From Zoogloea sp041917255 (GTDB lineage: Bacteria; Pseudomonadota; Gammaproteobacteria; Burkholderiales; Rhodocyclaceae), in assembly GCA_041917255.1 (NCBI GenBank), contig JAYRYA010000024.1, forward strand, positions 13,549-77,548: DNA of 64,000 nucleotides. Reading direction: 5' to 3'. Shown here piece by piece: positions 25,192-35,204 of the stretch. The notes under the pieces are model-generated. The model worked only from the letters and a program-made list of their open reading frames with translations. It was not told where the DNA came from and did not search any database. Positions within the stretch are counted from its first letter, which is position 1. Each line of letters opens with the position of its first letter. Made by a program: the position numbers and the translations under genes.

Positions 25192-26298
25192 ATGGCCAGA
25201 ACCCCAAAAGCGATACCCGACGCCCCACCCTGGGTTTCCCTCCCGCCAGAACTCTATGGCGAAACCATCGACAATCTGGTCACGTTCTCCCACAAGACCA
25301 CCAACTCCAACATCCCCGCCGGCGGTGTCCGCCTTGCACCAGCACAGGCCCTCAAGCTGCCTTACGTCGCTGCGCGCACCCTGCTTGCGGCGGGCGAAGT
25401 CCCCGATCTGGACTACACCGCCAACGCCGGCAAGATCGCCACTGCGGTCAAACAACTCCGCCAGGTGCAGGAAGGCAAATCCACGGCACCCGCCGATGAA
25501 GCCCGGCACCTGCTCGCCAGACTCGCCGAAGGCGCCCGGCGCGGCTGTGAGATCGGTACCGAACGGGTGTCGCTCCGCGCCCGGCAGCTCCTGCTCCCAC
25601 GCCAGGACGGCAGCTACGTTTCCGTCACACCCCTCAGCGCCGGGGGTGTCAGCCGCTCGATCCGCTCAGCCACCCGCGCCCACAACGACACCCTGCGCAA
25701 CCCCGGCGACACCGACACCAGCACGCTGCAGCGCATCTCCACCGTCGTGTTCGGGCTCGGGGGCGCCAATCCTCAGAACGTGGGCTCCCTCGTCCGCGAG
25801 ATGCAGCGCCCGCTGGTCTTCTTCCCGCCCACCGAAAACCGACAGGTCAAGGCCGTCCTCGCCCAGCACTTCCAGGGCATCCCGATCCGCCTGCCGCGCC
25901 CGCTGCTGATGGGCTTCCGCGACTGGTGCCACGCCGCCCGCGCCCGCAATGGCGGACTCATCCCCACCGACATGCACACCCGCGACGAAGAATCCGCCCA
26001 TGTCCGCCAGATCGTCGACGCCGTGCTCGCCCAGGGCGAGCGCGCCCGCCAACAGCTCTTTGAGCACATGGACGTGCTGCCCAACGGCGGCTCGCCGCTG
26101 GTCTCGATCAACGCCGACCCGATCGCCCGCGGTCTCGTCGATCCCGATCTGCGCGACCGCGACTGGCCGCGCGCCTTCGCCACCCGACTGGCCACGCTGA
26201 TCGCCGACTTCCGCTTCGGCGACGAGCACGGCGACTTCCACTTCGACCAGCAGGATCTCTACCAACTCCAGGCCATCGCCGAGGACGCCGCACGATGA
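25192..26298 (+). CDS. cas8f: Cas8f (Csy1), compact large subunit of the type I-F effector
   Basis: 368 residues, against about 430 in the Pseudomonas protein. The N-terminal helical part is mostly missing. Recognisable Csy1 segments, in order: LVTFSHKTTNSNIPAGG (where Csy1 has its HP-x-GSNL region), LLLPRQDGSYVSVTPLS, FGLGGANPQNVGSL (Csy1: FGGTKPQNIS) and the closing helical bundle with WPRAFATRLATLIADF. Cas8f binds the crRNA 5' handle, reads the CC PAM and recruits Cas2-3. It is the first gene of the rightward operon, with RBS AGGAG six bases before the ATG. It ends in an ATGA overlap with cas5f. Confidence 0.87.
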   Translation: MARTPKAIPDAPPWVSLPPELYGETIDNLVTFSHKTTNSNIPAGGVRLAPAQALKLPYVAARTLLAAGEVPDLDYTANAGKIATAVKQLRQVQEGKSTAPADEARHLLARLAEGARRGCEIGTERVSLRARQLLLPRQDGSYVSVTPLSAGGVSRSIRSATRAHNDTLRNPGDTDTSTLQRISTVVFGLGGANPQNVGSLVREMQRPLVFFPPTENRQVKAVLAQHFQGIPIRLPRPLLMGFRDWCHAARARNGGLIPTDMHTRDEESAHVRQIVDAVLAQGERARQQLFEHMDVLPNGGSPLVSINADPIARGLVDPDLRDRDWPRAFATRLATLIADFRFGDEHGDFHFDQQDLYQLQAIAEDAAR

Positions 26299-27137
26299 GC
26301 TACCTGCACCTGTCCCGAATCCGCGTCCGCGCCGCCAACGCCCTCGCCGGCAACTACGCCATCAACGCCGCGCCCGTCATGGCCATCGTGCTCTTCGTGC
26401 ACAACCTCGGGCTCAAGACTGGCTGCCGCCCACGCCGCGTCGCCATCCTCCACCACGACGGCCAGCTCCTGGGCGAGTTCGGCAGCGACGGGTTCTACGA
26501 CTTCCATCCCCAGCAGCGGCGCGGCGCCACCTTCATCGACGCCACCGACTACTCCTCCAAGAACCCCCACGCCCTCTCGCTGCAGCCCACCGCCTCCTGC
26601 CACCTCGTCATCTCCCTGCTCATCGAGGTCGACGGCCCGGTCAATCAGAAGAAGGTCCAACGCTTCCTGCACAGCGCCCGGATCGCCGGTGGCAGCGTGG
26701 ATGAGGTCGGCGCCGTCGAGGTGCAGGACGACCCCGACGCCCTCCAGCTTCGTAACGGTTTCTGGCTCATTGAGCGCAGCGACCTGATGGCCACCCACGA
26801 CCATCCGGTCGATGCCCTCGTCGCCGCCATCGGCAGCCGCGCCACGCGCAGCAAGGCCGAGCCCGAAGACAGCCCTACCCTGCCCACATCCTGGCTCGCC
26901 GCCACCGTGCTGGGCTACGCCGCCATCACCCCCTTCGCCCGGCGCGACGGCGTGCGCATGACCGGCAAACACCCCGACGACCACGGCGAACAGCCGCTCC
27001 ACGCCTACAGCGAACCCCTGCTCGGACTCGTGCAGTACGTCTCCCGCCGCGACTACGGCCCCCGCCCCATCCCCTTCTGGGAACACACCTGGCTGCAGGA
27101 CGACGTCTTCGTCGTTCGTCAAACCCAAACTTCGTAA
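26295..27137 (+). CDS. cas5f: Cas5f (Csy2) subunit of the type I-F effector
   Basis: 280 residues, shorter than the 310-330 usual for Csy2. The start LHLSRIRVRAANALAGNYAINAAPVMAIVLFVHNL is the Csy2 RAMP strand and glycine/alanine region, and the C-terminal part keeps the aromatic FWEHTWLQDDVFVVRQ. With Cas8f it forms the tail that holds the 5' handle of the crRNA. It is translated from an ATGA overlap with cas8f and followed by cas7f after 13 bases with an AAAGGA RBS. Sequence is clearly diverged from the Pseudomonas protein, so the call rests on both motif order and position. Confidence 0.87.
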   Translation: MSYLHLSRIRVRAANALAGNYAINAAPVMAIVLFVHNLGLKTGCRPRRVAILHHDGQLLGEFGSDGFYDFHPQQRRGATFIDATDYSSKNPHALSLQPTASCHLVISLLIEVDGPVNQKKVQRFLHSARIAGGSVDEVGAVEVQDDPDALQLRNGFWLIERSDLMATHDHPVDALVAAIGSRATRSKAEPEDSPTLPTSWLAATVLGYAAITPFARRDGVRMTGKHPDDHGEQPLHAYSEPLLGLVQYVSRRDYGPRPIPFWEHTWLQDDVFVVRQTQTS

Positions 27138-27150
27138 AGGAACCCGCACC

Positions 27151-28242
27151 ATGAACGCACCCGAATTCAAGAAGCTCCCCGGCGTCCTCTCCTTCCAGCG
27201 CGGCCTCGTCATCACCGACGCCCCCTTCTTCAACGTGCTCGCCGACGGCCAGAGCCCGGTGATGGTCGTGCGCCACGGCATCCGCGGCACCCAGAACGTC
27301 AACAAGAGCGGCGACGCCGAGAAATCCACCGCCGCAGCCGCCAAGCGCGCCGAAGTCTCCAACATCCAGACCACCGACACCGCCAAGCTCGACGAGCACG
27401 CCCAGGCTCTCGCCGTCCGCTTCGGCCTGCGCTGCCTCGATCTGGAGAACGTGCTCTTCGCCTGCGCCCCATCCAGCACCGACAAGGACGACGACGTGCG
27501 CAACTACCGCGACAGCGTGCGCAGCTTCGTCGAGCGCGCCAAGGCATCAGCCGGCCTCGACGAAGTCGCCGCCCGCTTCGCCCGCAACATCGCCAACGGC
27601 CGCTGGCTGTGGCGCAACCGCACCATCGCCCGAAACGTGCGTGTCGATGTCGCCCGGATCGACGTCGAGGGCCGCGCCGAGCCCCTTGCCCGCTTCGACG
27701 CCCTCGCCACCCCGCTCAACCACTTCGACGCCATCAGCGATGACGAGCGCCGTATTGCCAGCGTGCTGGCCGACGGACTGCGCGGCAACGACGACAGCGG
27801 CCTGCGCATCGAAGCCCACGTGGACTTCGGCATCGCCGGTGCCATCGAAGTCTTCCCCTCGCAAAACTATGTCGAAGACAAGCCCCGGGGTTTCGCCCGC
27901 CCGCTCTACTGCCTCGGCGCCCCCGAACGCAGCGCCCGCAGCAGCGGCATGGACTTCGCCAGCACCCGCAGCATGGGCCACGCCGCCCTGCGCGACCAGA
28001 AGATCGGCAACGCCCTGCGCACCATCGACACCTGGTATCCCGCCTATACCGAACACGGCCGGCCGCTGCCCGTCGAGCCCAACGGCGCCAGCCTCGAAGC
28101 CCAGGAATTCTTCCGCGACAAGAAAACCTCCGCCTTCGAATTCGCCCGCCGCCTCAACACCCTCGACCCCAACTCGCCCGAAGGCATGTTCATGATCGCC
28201 AGCCTCATCCGCGGCGGCGTCTTCTCGGGAGGCAAGGAGTGA
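27151..28242 (+). CDS. cas7f: Cas7f (Csy3) backbone subunit of the type I-F effector
   Basis: 363 residues. Csy3 marks run through the whole length: KLPGVLSFQRGLVITDAPF, RHGIRGTQN, NIQTTDTAKLDEHAQALAVRF, NIANGRWLWRNR, EVFPSQNYVEDKPRG, QKIGNALRTIDTWYP and the closing ASLIRGGVFSG. Six copies should form the crRNA-binding filament, each flipping out one guide base in six. This is the best conserved gene of the operon. Its stop overlaps the cas6f start by one base (TGATG). Confidence 0.95.
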   Translation: MNAPEFKKLPGVLSFQRGLVITDAPFFNVLADGQSPVMVVRHGIRGTQNVNKSGDAEKSTAAAAKRAEVSNIQTTDTAKLDEHAQALAVRFGLRCLDLENVLFACAPSSTDKDDDVRNYRDSVRSFVERAKASAGLDEVAARFARNIANGRWLWRNRTIARNVRVDVARIDVEGRAEPLARFDALATPLNHFDAISDDERRIASVLADGLRGNDDSGLRIEAHVDFGIAGAIEVFPSQNYVEDKPRGFARPLYCLGAPERSARSSGMDFASTRSMGHAALRDQKIGNALRTIDTWYPAYTEHGRPLPVEPNGASLEAQEFFRDKKTSAFEFARRLNTLDPNSPEGMFMIASLIRGGVFSGGKE

Positions 28243-28778
28243 TGCACCCCCGCTGCTTTGTGGATCTCACCCTCGAACGGCAGGCCTCGCCGCTCGCCGC
28301 GGCGGCCGTGCTGCGCGTGCTCCACGGCGCCTTTCGCCAGCAGCCGGGGCAGTACGCCCTGGCGCTACCCGACTACCCGCGCGTCCTGCCGCGCCTGCGC
28401 ATCTTTGCCGAAGCCCGCGACGCGCTCGACGCCCTCGTCGTCGCCACCGAAGGCCACCGGGCCATCGCCGAGCACGCCCGCTACACCTACCCCCGTAACG
28501 TCCCCGACGACTTCGCCGGCCCCTGGACCAGCTTCCGCCGCTACCGCATCCCCGCCCGCAAGGCCGAACGCAAGCCCGACGGCAGCCTGCGCCTGCGCCG
28601 CATCCAGACTGCCGACGACGCCCGCCTGCCCTACTTTCCGCTGCGCAGCGACAGCAACGGCCACACCTGGCGACTCTATGTCGAAACCCTCCCGGCAGAC
28701 GCCGGTGGCGAGGCCAGCCCCGACGCTTACGGCCTCGCCACCGCCACCCGCCCCTTCGGCCTGCCCGACCTGCCATGA
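28242..28778 (+). CDS. cas6f: Cas6f (Csy4) crRNA-processing endoribonuclease
   Basis: 178 residues. It cuts pre-crRNA at the base of the repeat hairpin and stays bound. The catalytic His lies in VLRVLHGAF (His28, matching His29 of Pseudomonas Csy4). The serine region is FPLRSDSNGHTWRLYV, and the C-terminus keeps AYGLATATRPFGLP. The arginine-rich helix that grips the hairpin is present but short (RYRIPARKAERKPDGSLRLRR). The ATG at 28242 is preferred over a GTG three bases earlier because GGAGG then sits at a usual distance. It overlaps cas1 by four bases. Confidence 0.93.
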   Translation: MHPRCFVDLTLERQASPLAAAAVLRVLHGAFRQQPGQYALALPDYPRVLPRLRIFAEARDALDALVVATEGHRAIAEHARYTYPRNVPDDFAGPWTSFRRYRIPARKAERKPDGSLRLRRIQTADDARLPYFPLRSDSNGHTWRLYVETLPADAGGEASPDAYGLATATRPFGLPDLP

Positions 28779-29728
28779 ACAAGCCCCGCGCAAAGCCACG
28801 GCAGATCCTCCTCTCCAAGCGCGCCAACATCTTCTACCTGGAGCACGCCCGCGTGCTCCAGAAGGACGAGCGCATCATCTGGCTCACCGAAACTGGCGAA
28901 GACGTCGAGCAATACTTCAACCTCCCCGAACGCAACACCGCCCTGCTGCTGCTCGGCAAAGGCACCTCCATCACCGACGCCGCCGTCCGCCGGCTTGCCG
29001 AATCCAATGTGCTCATCGGCTTCTGCGGCAGCGGCGGCTCGCCCCTCTTCGCCACCGCCGAACCGGTGTTCCTCACCCCGCAAAGCGAATACCGCCCCAC
29101 CGAATACATGCAGGGCTGGGTCCGCCACTGGAGCGACGAAGCCCGGCGGCTGCAACTGGCCAAAGCCCTCATCGCCGAACGCATCGACCTCACCGCCCGC
29201 GTCTGGCAACGCAACCCCGATCTACTGCAACGGCAGATCGCCCTGCCGCCCGGCGCCGCCGACCGCCTCAAGGCGCGCAGCGAAACCGCTGCCGACGTAC
29301 AAGCCCTGCTCCTCGCCGAAGCCGAATGGGCCCGCGCCCTGTATGCCGGCCTGTCGTCCGGCTACGGCCTTCAGTTCACCCGCAATGAAGGCGCCGGCGC
29401 CCGGGAAAGCCGCGAAGACCGGGTCAACAGCTTCCTCGACCACGGCAACTACATCGCCTACGGCCTCGCCGCCGTCGCGCTCAACGGCCTGGGCATCAGC
29501 TACGCCTTCCCCCTCCTCCACGGCAAGACCCGCCGCGGCGCCCTCGTCTTCGACGTGGCCGACCTCATCAAGGACGCCTACGTCATGCCCCTCGCCTTCG
29601 AATGCGGCGCCGACCCACGCGTCAAGGACAACACCTTCCGCGCCCGCCTCATCGAAACCCTGCAAGACGCCGAAGCCCTCGACCTGCTGTTCACCTTCGT
29701 CAAATCCCTGGCAGAGAAACCCATTTGA
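28775..29728 (+). CDS. cas1: Cas1, type I-F integrase
   Basis: 317 residues. With Cas2-3 it inserts new spacers at the leader end. Family marks are ILLSKRANIFYLEHARV at the start, LLLLGKGTSITDAAVRRLAESNVLIGFCGSGGSP, and the metal ligands: Glu184 in AEAEWARALY, His249 in PLLHGKTRRG, Asp260 and Asp263 in VFDVADLIKD. FLDHGNYIAYGLAAVAL is typical of the I-F branch. In most type I-F loci cas1 comes first, beside cas2-3. Here it is the last gene of the effector operon and is directly followed by the leader and array. Confidence 0.96.
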   Translation: MNKPRAKPRQILLSKRANIFYLEHARVLQKDERIIWLTETGEDVEQYFNLPERNTALLLLGKGTSITDAAVRRLAESNVLIGFCGSGGSPLFATAEPVFLTPQSEYRPTEYMQGWVRHWSDEARRLQLAKALIAERIDLTARVWQRNPDLLQRQIALPPGAADRLKARSETAADVQALLLAEAEWARALYAGLSSGYGLQFTRNEGAGARESREDRVNSFLDHGNYIAYGLAAVALNGLGISYAFPLLHGKTRRGALVFDVADLIKDAYVMPLAFECGADPRVKDNTFRARLIETLQDAEALDLLFTFVKSLAEKPI

Positions 29729-29825
29729 AAACAAGGAGATCGACAATCATCAAGAAAACGAAGCCAAAGCTGAGAAATGCTAGCCAACCCCCTGATCCGT
29801 CATGGGTTTTCAGCCAACAAGCCCA
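29729..29825 (+). promoter_or_regulatory. CRISPR leader
   Basis: 97 bases between the cas1 stop and the first repeat, A-rich at its left part and pyrimidine-rich near the array. It is assigned as leader because the only mutated repeat lies at the far end of the array, and because repeat orientation (5' GTTC.., handle TTTAGAAG at the 3' end) predicts rightward transcription. No convincing IHF site or promoter is seen, so transcription may continue from the cas operon. Confidence 0.75.
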
Positions 29826-32800
29826 GTTCGCCGCCGTGCAGGCGGTTTAGAAGAACGCGGAAAGAGACACATATCCACTCGACTGGTTCGCCGCCGTGCA
29901 GGCGGTTTAGAAGGTTTCACCGGGCTGACCAATCTGCAGCTGTGGGTTCGCCGCCGTGCAGGCGGTTTAGAAGATGAAGATGGCCGAGGCGATGGAGGCG
30001 GCCAGGTTCGCCGCCGTGCAGGCGGTTTAGAAGTGCAAGATCCGTGCGACAAAAGCGAAAGTGTCGTTCGCCGCCGTGCAGGCGGTTTAGAAGTGTACTG
30101 CCCGGCGCTGGAATCCATCGGCCTTGTTCGCCGCCGTGCAGGCGGTTTAGAAGTGCCTCGGCTGCCGTTACGTCGAGCTGATCACGTTCGCCGCCGTGCA
30201 GGCGGTTTAGAAGTCGGCGCGGAAGCGAAGGAAATTTCAAATGTTGTTCGCCGCCGTGCAGGCGGTTTAGAAGACGGCCATATACCCTTCCGGCGCCTCG
30301 TTCGGGTTCGCCGCCGTGCAGGCGGTTTAGAAGTTGCGCGTTTCGACGTACTGGTACACGTGCTGGTTCGCCGCCGTGCAGGCGGTTTAGAAGAGTTCGA
30401 TGACCTCGCCGACACCATCGACATGGTTCGCCGCCGTGCAGGCGGTTTAGAAGTGCTGATGATCCACGCGCCGTGGGCCTACGTCGTTCGCCGCCGTGCA
30501 GGCGGTTTAGAAGTCGACGGCTTCGCCGATTGAGACGCCGATGGCGTTCGCCGCCGTGCAGGCGGTTTAGAAGGGAAGCCGCCGGGGCGGGTAGCGCATT
30601 TGCGCGTTCGCCGCCGTGCAGGCGGTTTAGAAGGCAGCGCCACGCCGTCGATGGCCGCCGCTCTGGTTCGCCGCCGTGCAGGCGGTTTAGAAGCAGCGGA
30701 GAAGCATTGGGTAGTAGCAGTCTTTGTTCGCCGCCGTGCAGGCGGTTTAGAAGTAAAAATGTCAGCGTCCCAGTAGCACCATAGCGTTCGCCGCCGTGCA
30801 GGCGGTTTAGAAGCGGAGCAGTACGTGGTGGTGCGTACGCCCGCTGTTCGCCGCCGTGCAGGCGGTTTAGAAGACAATCTGATCAACGCCTACAACCTCC
30901 TTTTGGTTCGCCGCCGTGCAGGCGGTTTAGAAGTTCACCGCCGCCAACGGCGCCGGACACAATGAGTTCGCCGCCGTGCAGGCGGTTTAGAAGACAAGAG
31001 AGTGGGGTCGCCTCCCGCTGCCGCTGTTCGCCGCCGTGCAGGCGGTTTAGAAGATCACGATGATTCATGCGCCGTGGACTTATACGTTCGCCGCCGTGCA
31101 GGCGGTTTAGAAGTGCTCCGGCTTCGGCTTTCGGTCTCGTCCGAGGTTCGCCGCCGTGCAGGCGGTTTAGAAGTCGATCATCTGGGCAGCGCGGGGCGTC
31201 CAGGAGTTCGCCGCCGTGCAGGCGGTTTAGAAGTCAAGGCCTACGCCGACACCGAAGACGCCAGCGTTCGCCGCCGTGCAGGCGGTTTAGAAGGTTAGAC
31301 GGCTCAAAGCTGCGGTACGGACCCTGTTCGCCGCCGTGCAGGCGGTTTAGAAGACCGAGTTTCAGCGCTACACCGATTCCGCTTTGTTCGCCGCCGTGCA
31401 GGCGGTTTAGAAGAGGAGGTTCATGGTTTTTTCGAGACGATCAACCGTTCGCCGCCGTGCAGGCGGTTTAGAAGTATCTGGTCCTGCTCAAGCTTGAAAA
31501 CTGGATGTTCGCCGCCGTGCAGGCGGTTTAGAAGTTGCGCGCGCCGAGCAGCTGCTGGCTATCTGGGTTCGCCGCCGTGCAGGCGGTTTAGAAGGACGCA
31601 CAAAAGACGCCTGCTCGACGCCCGCAGTTCGCCGCCGTGCAGGCGGTTTAGAAGTGCTGGGCATGGTCAAGCGCGTGATGGAGCCCGTTCGCCGCCGTGC
31701 AGGCGGTTTAGAAGATGGAAAACACCACGCTCAAGCCGCTCAATGCGTTCGCCGCCGTGCAGGCGGTTTAGAAGGGAATCCTGCAGCAGCTCGACCGGCA
31801 CGGAAAGTTCGCCGCCGTGCAGGCGGTTTAGAAGAGGGCCATGCGGCCGACGCCGCGCCCGGAACCGTTCGCCGCCGTGCAGGCGGTTTAGAAGTGAGCT
31901 TCAGCAGCGACGAGCCGGTGGACATGGTTCGCCGCCGTGCAGGCGGTTTAGAAGCATTGCGGGTGCCCAATAATGCCTGGGGTCAGGTTCGCCGCCGTGC
32001 AGGCGGTTTAGAAGCCACCCACCGCATGCCCGCCGGGCAGCCAGATGTTCGCCGCCGTGCAGGCGGTTTAGAAGACCGTGAAAGAGGTAGGTGTAAAGCT
32101 CGACCAGTTCGCCGCCGTGCAGGCGGTTTAGAAGTCGGCCAACGCCCCCGAGGATTCGCTGGCTTAGTTCGCCGCCGTGCAGGCGGTTTAGAAGACGCGA
32201 ACATTGAGTGGGGGTCGGCGTCTCTTGTTCGCCGCCGTGCAGGCGGTTTAGAAGCCGTGGGCTTGGGCGGCGAGAAGATTTCGCGCGTTCGCCGCCGTGC
32301 AGGCGGTTTAGAAGAAACACCCGCATCAATCAATGCACCGACAAACGTTCGCCGCCGTGCAGGCGGTTTAGAAGATCACGTAAAGCGCGTCAAGCTTCTC
32401 CCAAACGTTCGCCGCCGTGCAGGCGGTTTAGAAGAAGCAAAAGGGGCAAGACGCCATCGCCACCTTGTTCGCCGCCGTGCAGGCGGTTTAGAAGTTACCG
32501 GCTTGATCCCCGCCGCCCGTGGCCAGGTTCGCCGCCGTGCAGGCGGTTTAGAAGCCGGCCTTGCAAGCGCGGCGGCGAACACGTCGAGTTCGCCGCCGTG
32601 CAGGCGGTTTAGAAGTGGCGTTGCCTTGCTCGCTGCGCATGGATGCGGTTCGCCGCCGTGCAGGCGGTTTAGAAGCCATCGGTCGCCTGAAACACCAATG
32701 GGATTTTGTTCGCCGCCGTGCAGGCGGTTTAGAAGTGGTGCTCGCGGTTGTTTGTGCTGGCGCTGGTGTTCGCCGCCGTGCAGGCGGTTTAGAAGATTTA

Positions 32801-35204
32801 CGGTCCAGCGGCTGTGCGTGTTGTCGAGTTCGCCGCCGTGCAGGCGGTTTAGAAGTTCAGCACCGACGCACTGCAGATGGCCCACAAGTTCGCCGCCGTG
32901 CAGGCGGTTTAGAAGATCAGATGCAAGCGTGGGGCTTTTGGTTGGATGTTCGCCGCCGTGCAGGCGGTTTAGAAGTGAATCGGCCGACGCGCCACGATCT
33001 GGTCGTAGTTCGCCGCCGTGCAGGCGGTTTAGAAGCGCGCCAAGACGGCCTTCCGCGTCACCATGCCGTTCGCCGCCGTGCAGGCGGTTTAGAAGAGCGC
33101 CACCTCGTACATATTGCCGTTGAGATCGTTCGCCGCCGTGCAGGCGGTTTAGAAGCAGCTCGTGCGCCAGCCGCACAAACATGCGCAGTTCGCCGCCGTG
33201 CAGGCGGTTTAGAAGTCGCTGACGTTCGCCGGCAGGCCGGCTACCAGGTTCGCCGCCGTGCAGGCGGTTTAGAAGTCATCGGCATCTCACGCGCTGAGGC
33301 ACTGGCAGTTCGCCGCCGTGCAGGCGGTTTAGAAGTCGGTGGCGATCCCCAAGCCGGGCGAAATCGAGTTCGCCGCCGTGCAGGCGGTTTAGAAGTTCAA
33401 GGTATTCGAGCCCAAGCCTCGGCTCATGTTCGCCGCCGTGCAGGCGGTTTAGAAGGTGGTGGCCTCGATGTAGGTGGTGACGCTGGCGTTCGCCGCCGTG
33501 CAGGCGGTTTAGAAGTGGTAGATGGTGGCGAGGTTGCTGGCGTTGATGTTCGCCGCCGTGCAGGCGGTTTAGAAGAATTCCGACACATGGATCTGATCTC
33601 TCTCACTGTTCGCCGCCGTGCAGGCGGTTTAGAAGATGAAATCACCGCCGAGCGGCTCGACGCCCTGGTTCGCCGCCGTGCAGGCGGTTTAGAAGGCTGC
33701 CACCGCGATCGCGGCATCTGGCGCGCCGTTCGCCGCCGTGCAGGCGGTTTAGAAGTTTGCTTGCCATCTATCTCTCCTTCAGCCCGGGTTGCTGGAGTTC
33801 GCCGCCGTGCAGGCGGTTTAGAAGTGCTCCACGGGCTCCTCCGGCGTGGCGACTTCGTTCGCCGCCGTGCAGGCGGTTTAGAAGTTTGGCTCTAGTGACT
33901 TTTCCATCCTCTGCACGTTCGCCGCCGTGCAGGCGGTTTAGAAGAGCGACGCGCAGAACACGCGGTAGCGGATTCCGTTCGCCGCCGTGCAGGCGGTTTA
34001 GAAGGACATGATGTCCGACCTGGCCGGCTCCATCGTGTTCGCCGCCGTGCAGGCGGTTTAGAAGCCGGCTGGATGGCACGAAGGCGTCTGGATAGGGTTC
34101 GCCGCCGTGCAGGCGGTTTAGAAGTTCTGCAGCAGAAACACGATGTCAGACTCGCCGTTCGCCGCCGTGCAGGCGGTTTAGAAGTGGGCGAAATCACCGT
34201 CGGCGCCCTCGAATTCGTTCGCCGCCGTGCAGGCGGTTTAGAAGCCAGCGCTGGCACGGTGGGTGCGCAACAACGCGTTCGCCGCCGTGCAGGCGGTTTA
34301 GAAGTCCAGCAGCATGGACCCTAGGCCGTCTGCGGTGTTCGCCGCCGTGCAGGCGGTTTAGAAGTACACCCGGTAACCCGCCATGGCCTACACCGTGTTC
34401 GCCGCCGTGCAGGCGGTTTAGAAGATTTCTCGCAACGCCCAATGCAGGCCGCCAGCGTTCGCCGCCGTGCAGGCGGTTTAGAAGTTTTCCGTTGGTCGCC
34501 TTGTCGGTCAGCCATTGTTCGCCGCCGTGCAGGCGGTTTAGAAGTGGGCCGACCTTCGTGCAGCCGGTCCAAGGATGTTCGCCGCCGTGCAGGCGGTTTA
34601 GAAGTGGATGGCGCGCTGCCGGGCTACGTCATGCGCGTTCGCCGCCGTGCAGGCGGTTTAGAAGATTAGCCGCTTTCGAGCAGCCGGGCGAAAATCGTTC
34701 GCCGCCGTGCAGGCGGTTTAGAAGTACAAGCTGAGCGCCGAAGATGACCTATCGCTGTTCGCCGCCGTGCAGGCGGTTTAGAAGAGCCATTCGATGTCGC
34801 CCGTCCTCTAGCCGGAGTTCGCCGCCGTGCAGGCGGTTTAGAAGAAGAACGCAAAAAGCCCGGCGCGAATGAACGGGTTCGCCGCCGTGCAGGCGGTTTA
34901 GAAGTCAGTGAGCAACTTTGCATCGCGCAACGACGGGTTCGCCGCCGTGCAGGCGGTTTAGAAGATCCCCGGCCTGCCGTCCGCCATGTCCTACAAGTTC
35001 GCCGCCGTGCAGGCGGTTTAGAAGGCCAAGAGCCAAGGCGAAAAGGCGATCGCCAAGTTCGCCGCCGTGCAGGCGGTTTAGAAGAAGCCGTCGTAGCCGG
35101 GAATGAAGATGGGACGGTTCGCCGCCGTGCAGGCGGTTTAGAAGAGTCCGGTATCTGCCCGCACGTCGGGGGAGGCGTTCGCCGCCGTGCAGGCGATTTA
35201 GAAG
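29826..35204 (+). CRISPR. Type I-F CRISPR array, 90 repeats and 89 spacers
   Basis: The repeat is 28 nt, starting GTTCGCCGCC and ending GGCGGTTTAGAAG. CCGCC and GGCGG form a 5-bp stem with loop GTGCA, and TTTAGAAG becomes the 5' handle. All repeats read identical except the last (35177-35204), which has G to A in the right stem arm and marks the leader-distal end. Spacers are 32 nt except two of 33 nt (31414-31446, 32555-32587) and one of 41 nt (33756-33796). The near-perfect repeats and long run suggest an active array. Spacers 11 (30454-30485) and 21 (31054-31085) target homologous coding sequence. Confidence 0.99.

Noticed and set aside
21946..29728. Tn7-like CRISPR-associated transposon (I-F3)
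   Set aside because: No tnsA, tnsB, tnsC or tniQ gene is present, cas8f and cas5f are separate genes, and cas1 and cas2-3 are intact.
21946..29728. Minimal I-F2 (I-Fv) system
   Set aside because: The first gene of the operon carries Csy1 segments including GGANPQN and the C-terminal bundle, so a large subunit is present; Cas5f and Cas7f resemble the I-F1 proteins.
29729..29825. An IHF site in the CRISPR leader
   Set aside because: The only candidate (around CATCAAGAAAACG) lacks the consensus first base and the TTR end.
29826..35204. Long open frames across the array that encode proteins with repeated RRRAGGLE, SPPCRRFR or SKPPARRRT units
   Set aside because: They are translations of the CRISPR repeat in its different frames; the 60-base period leaves frames open when spacers lack stops. 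No start signals or protein-like variation is seen.
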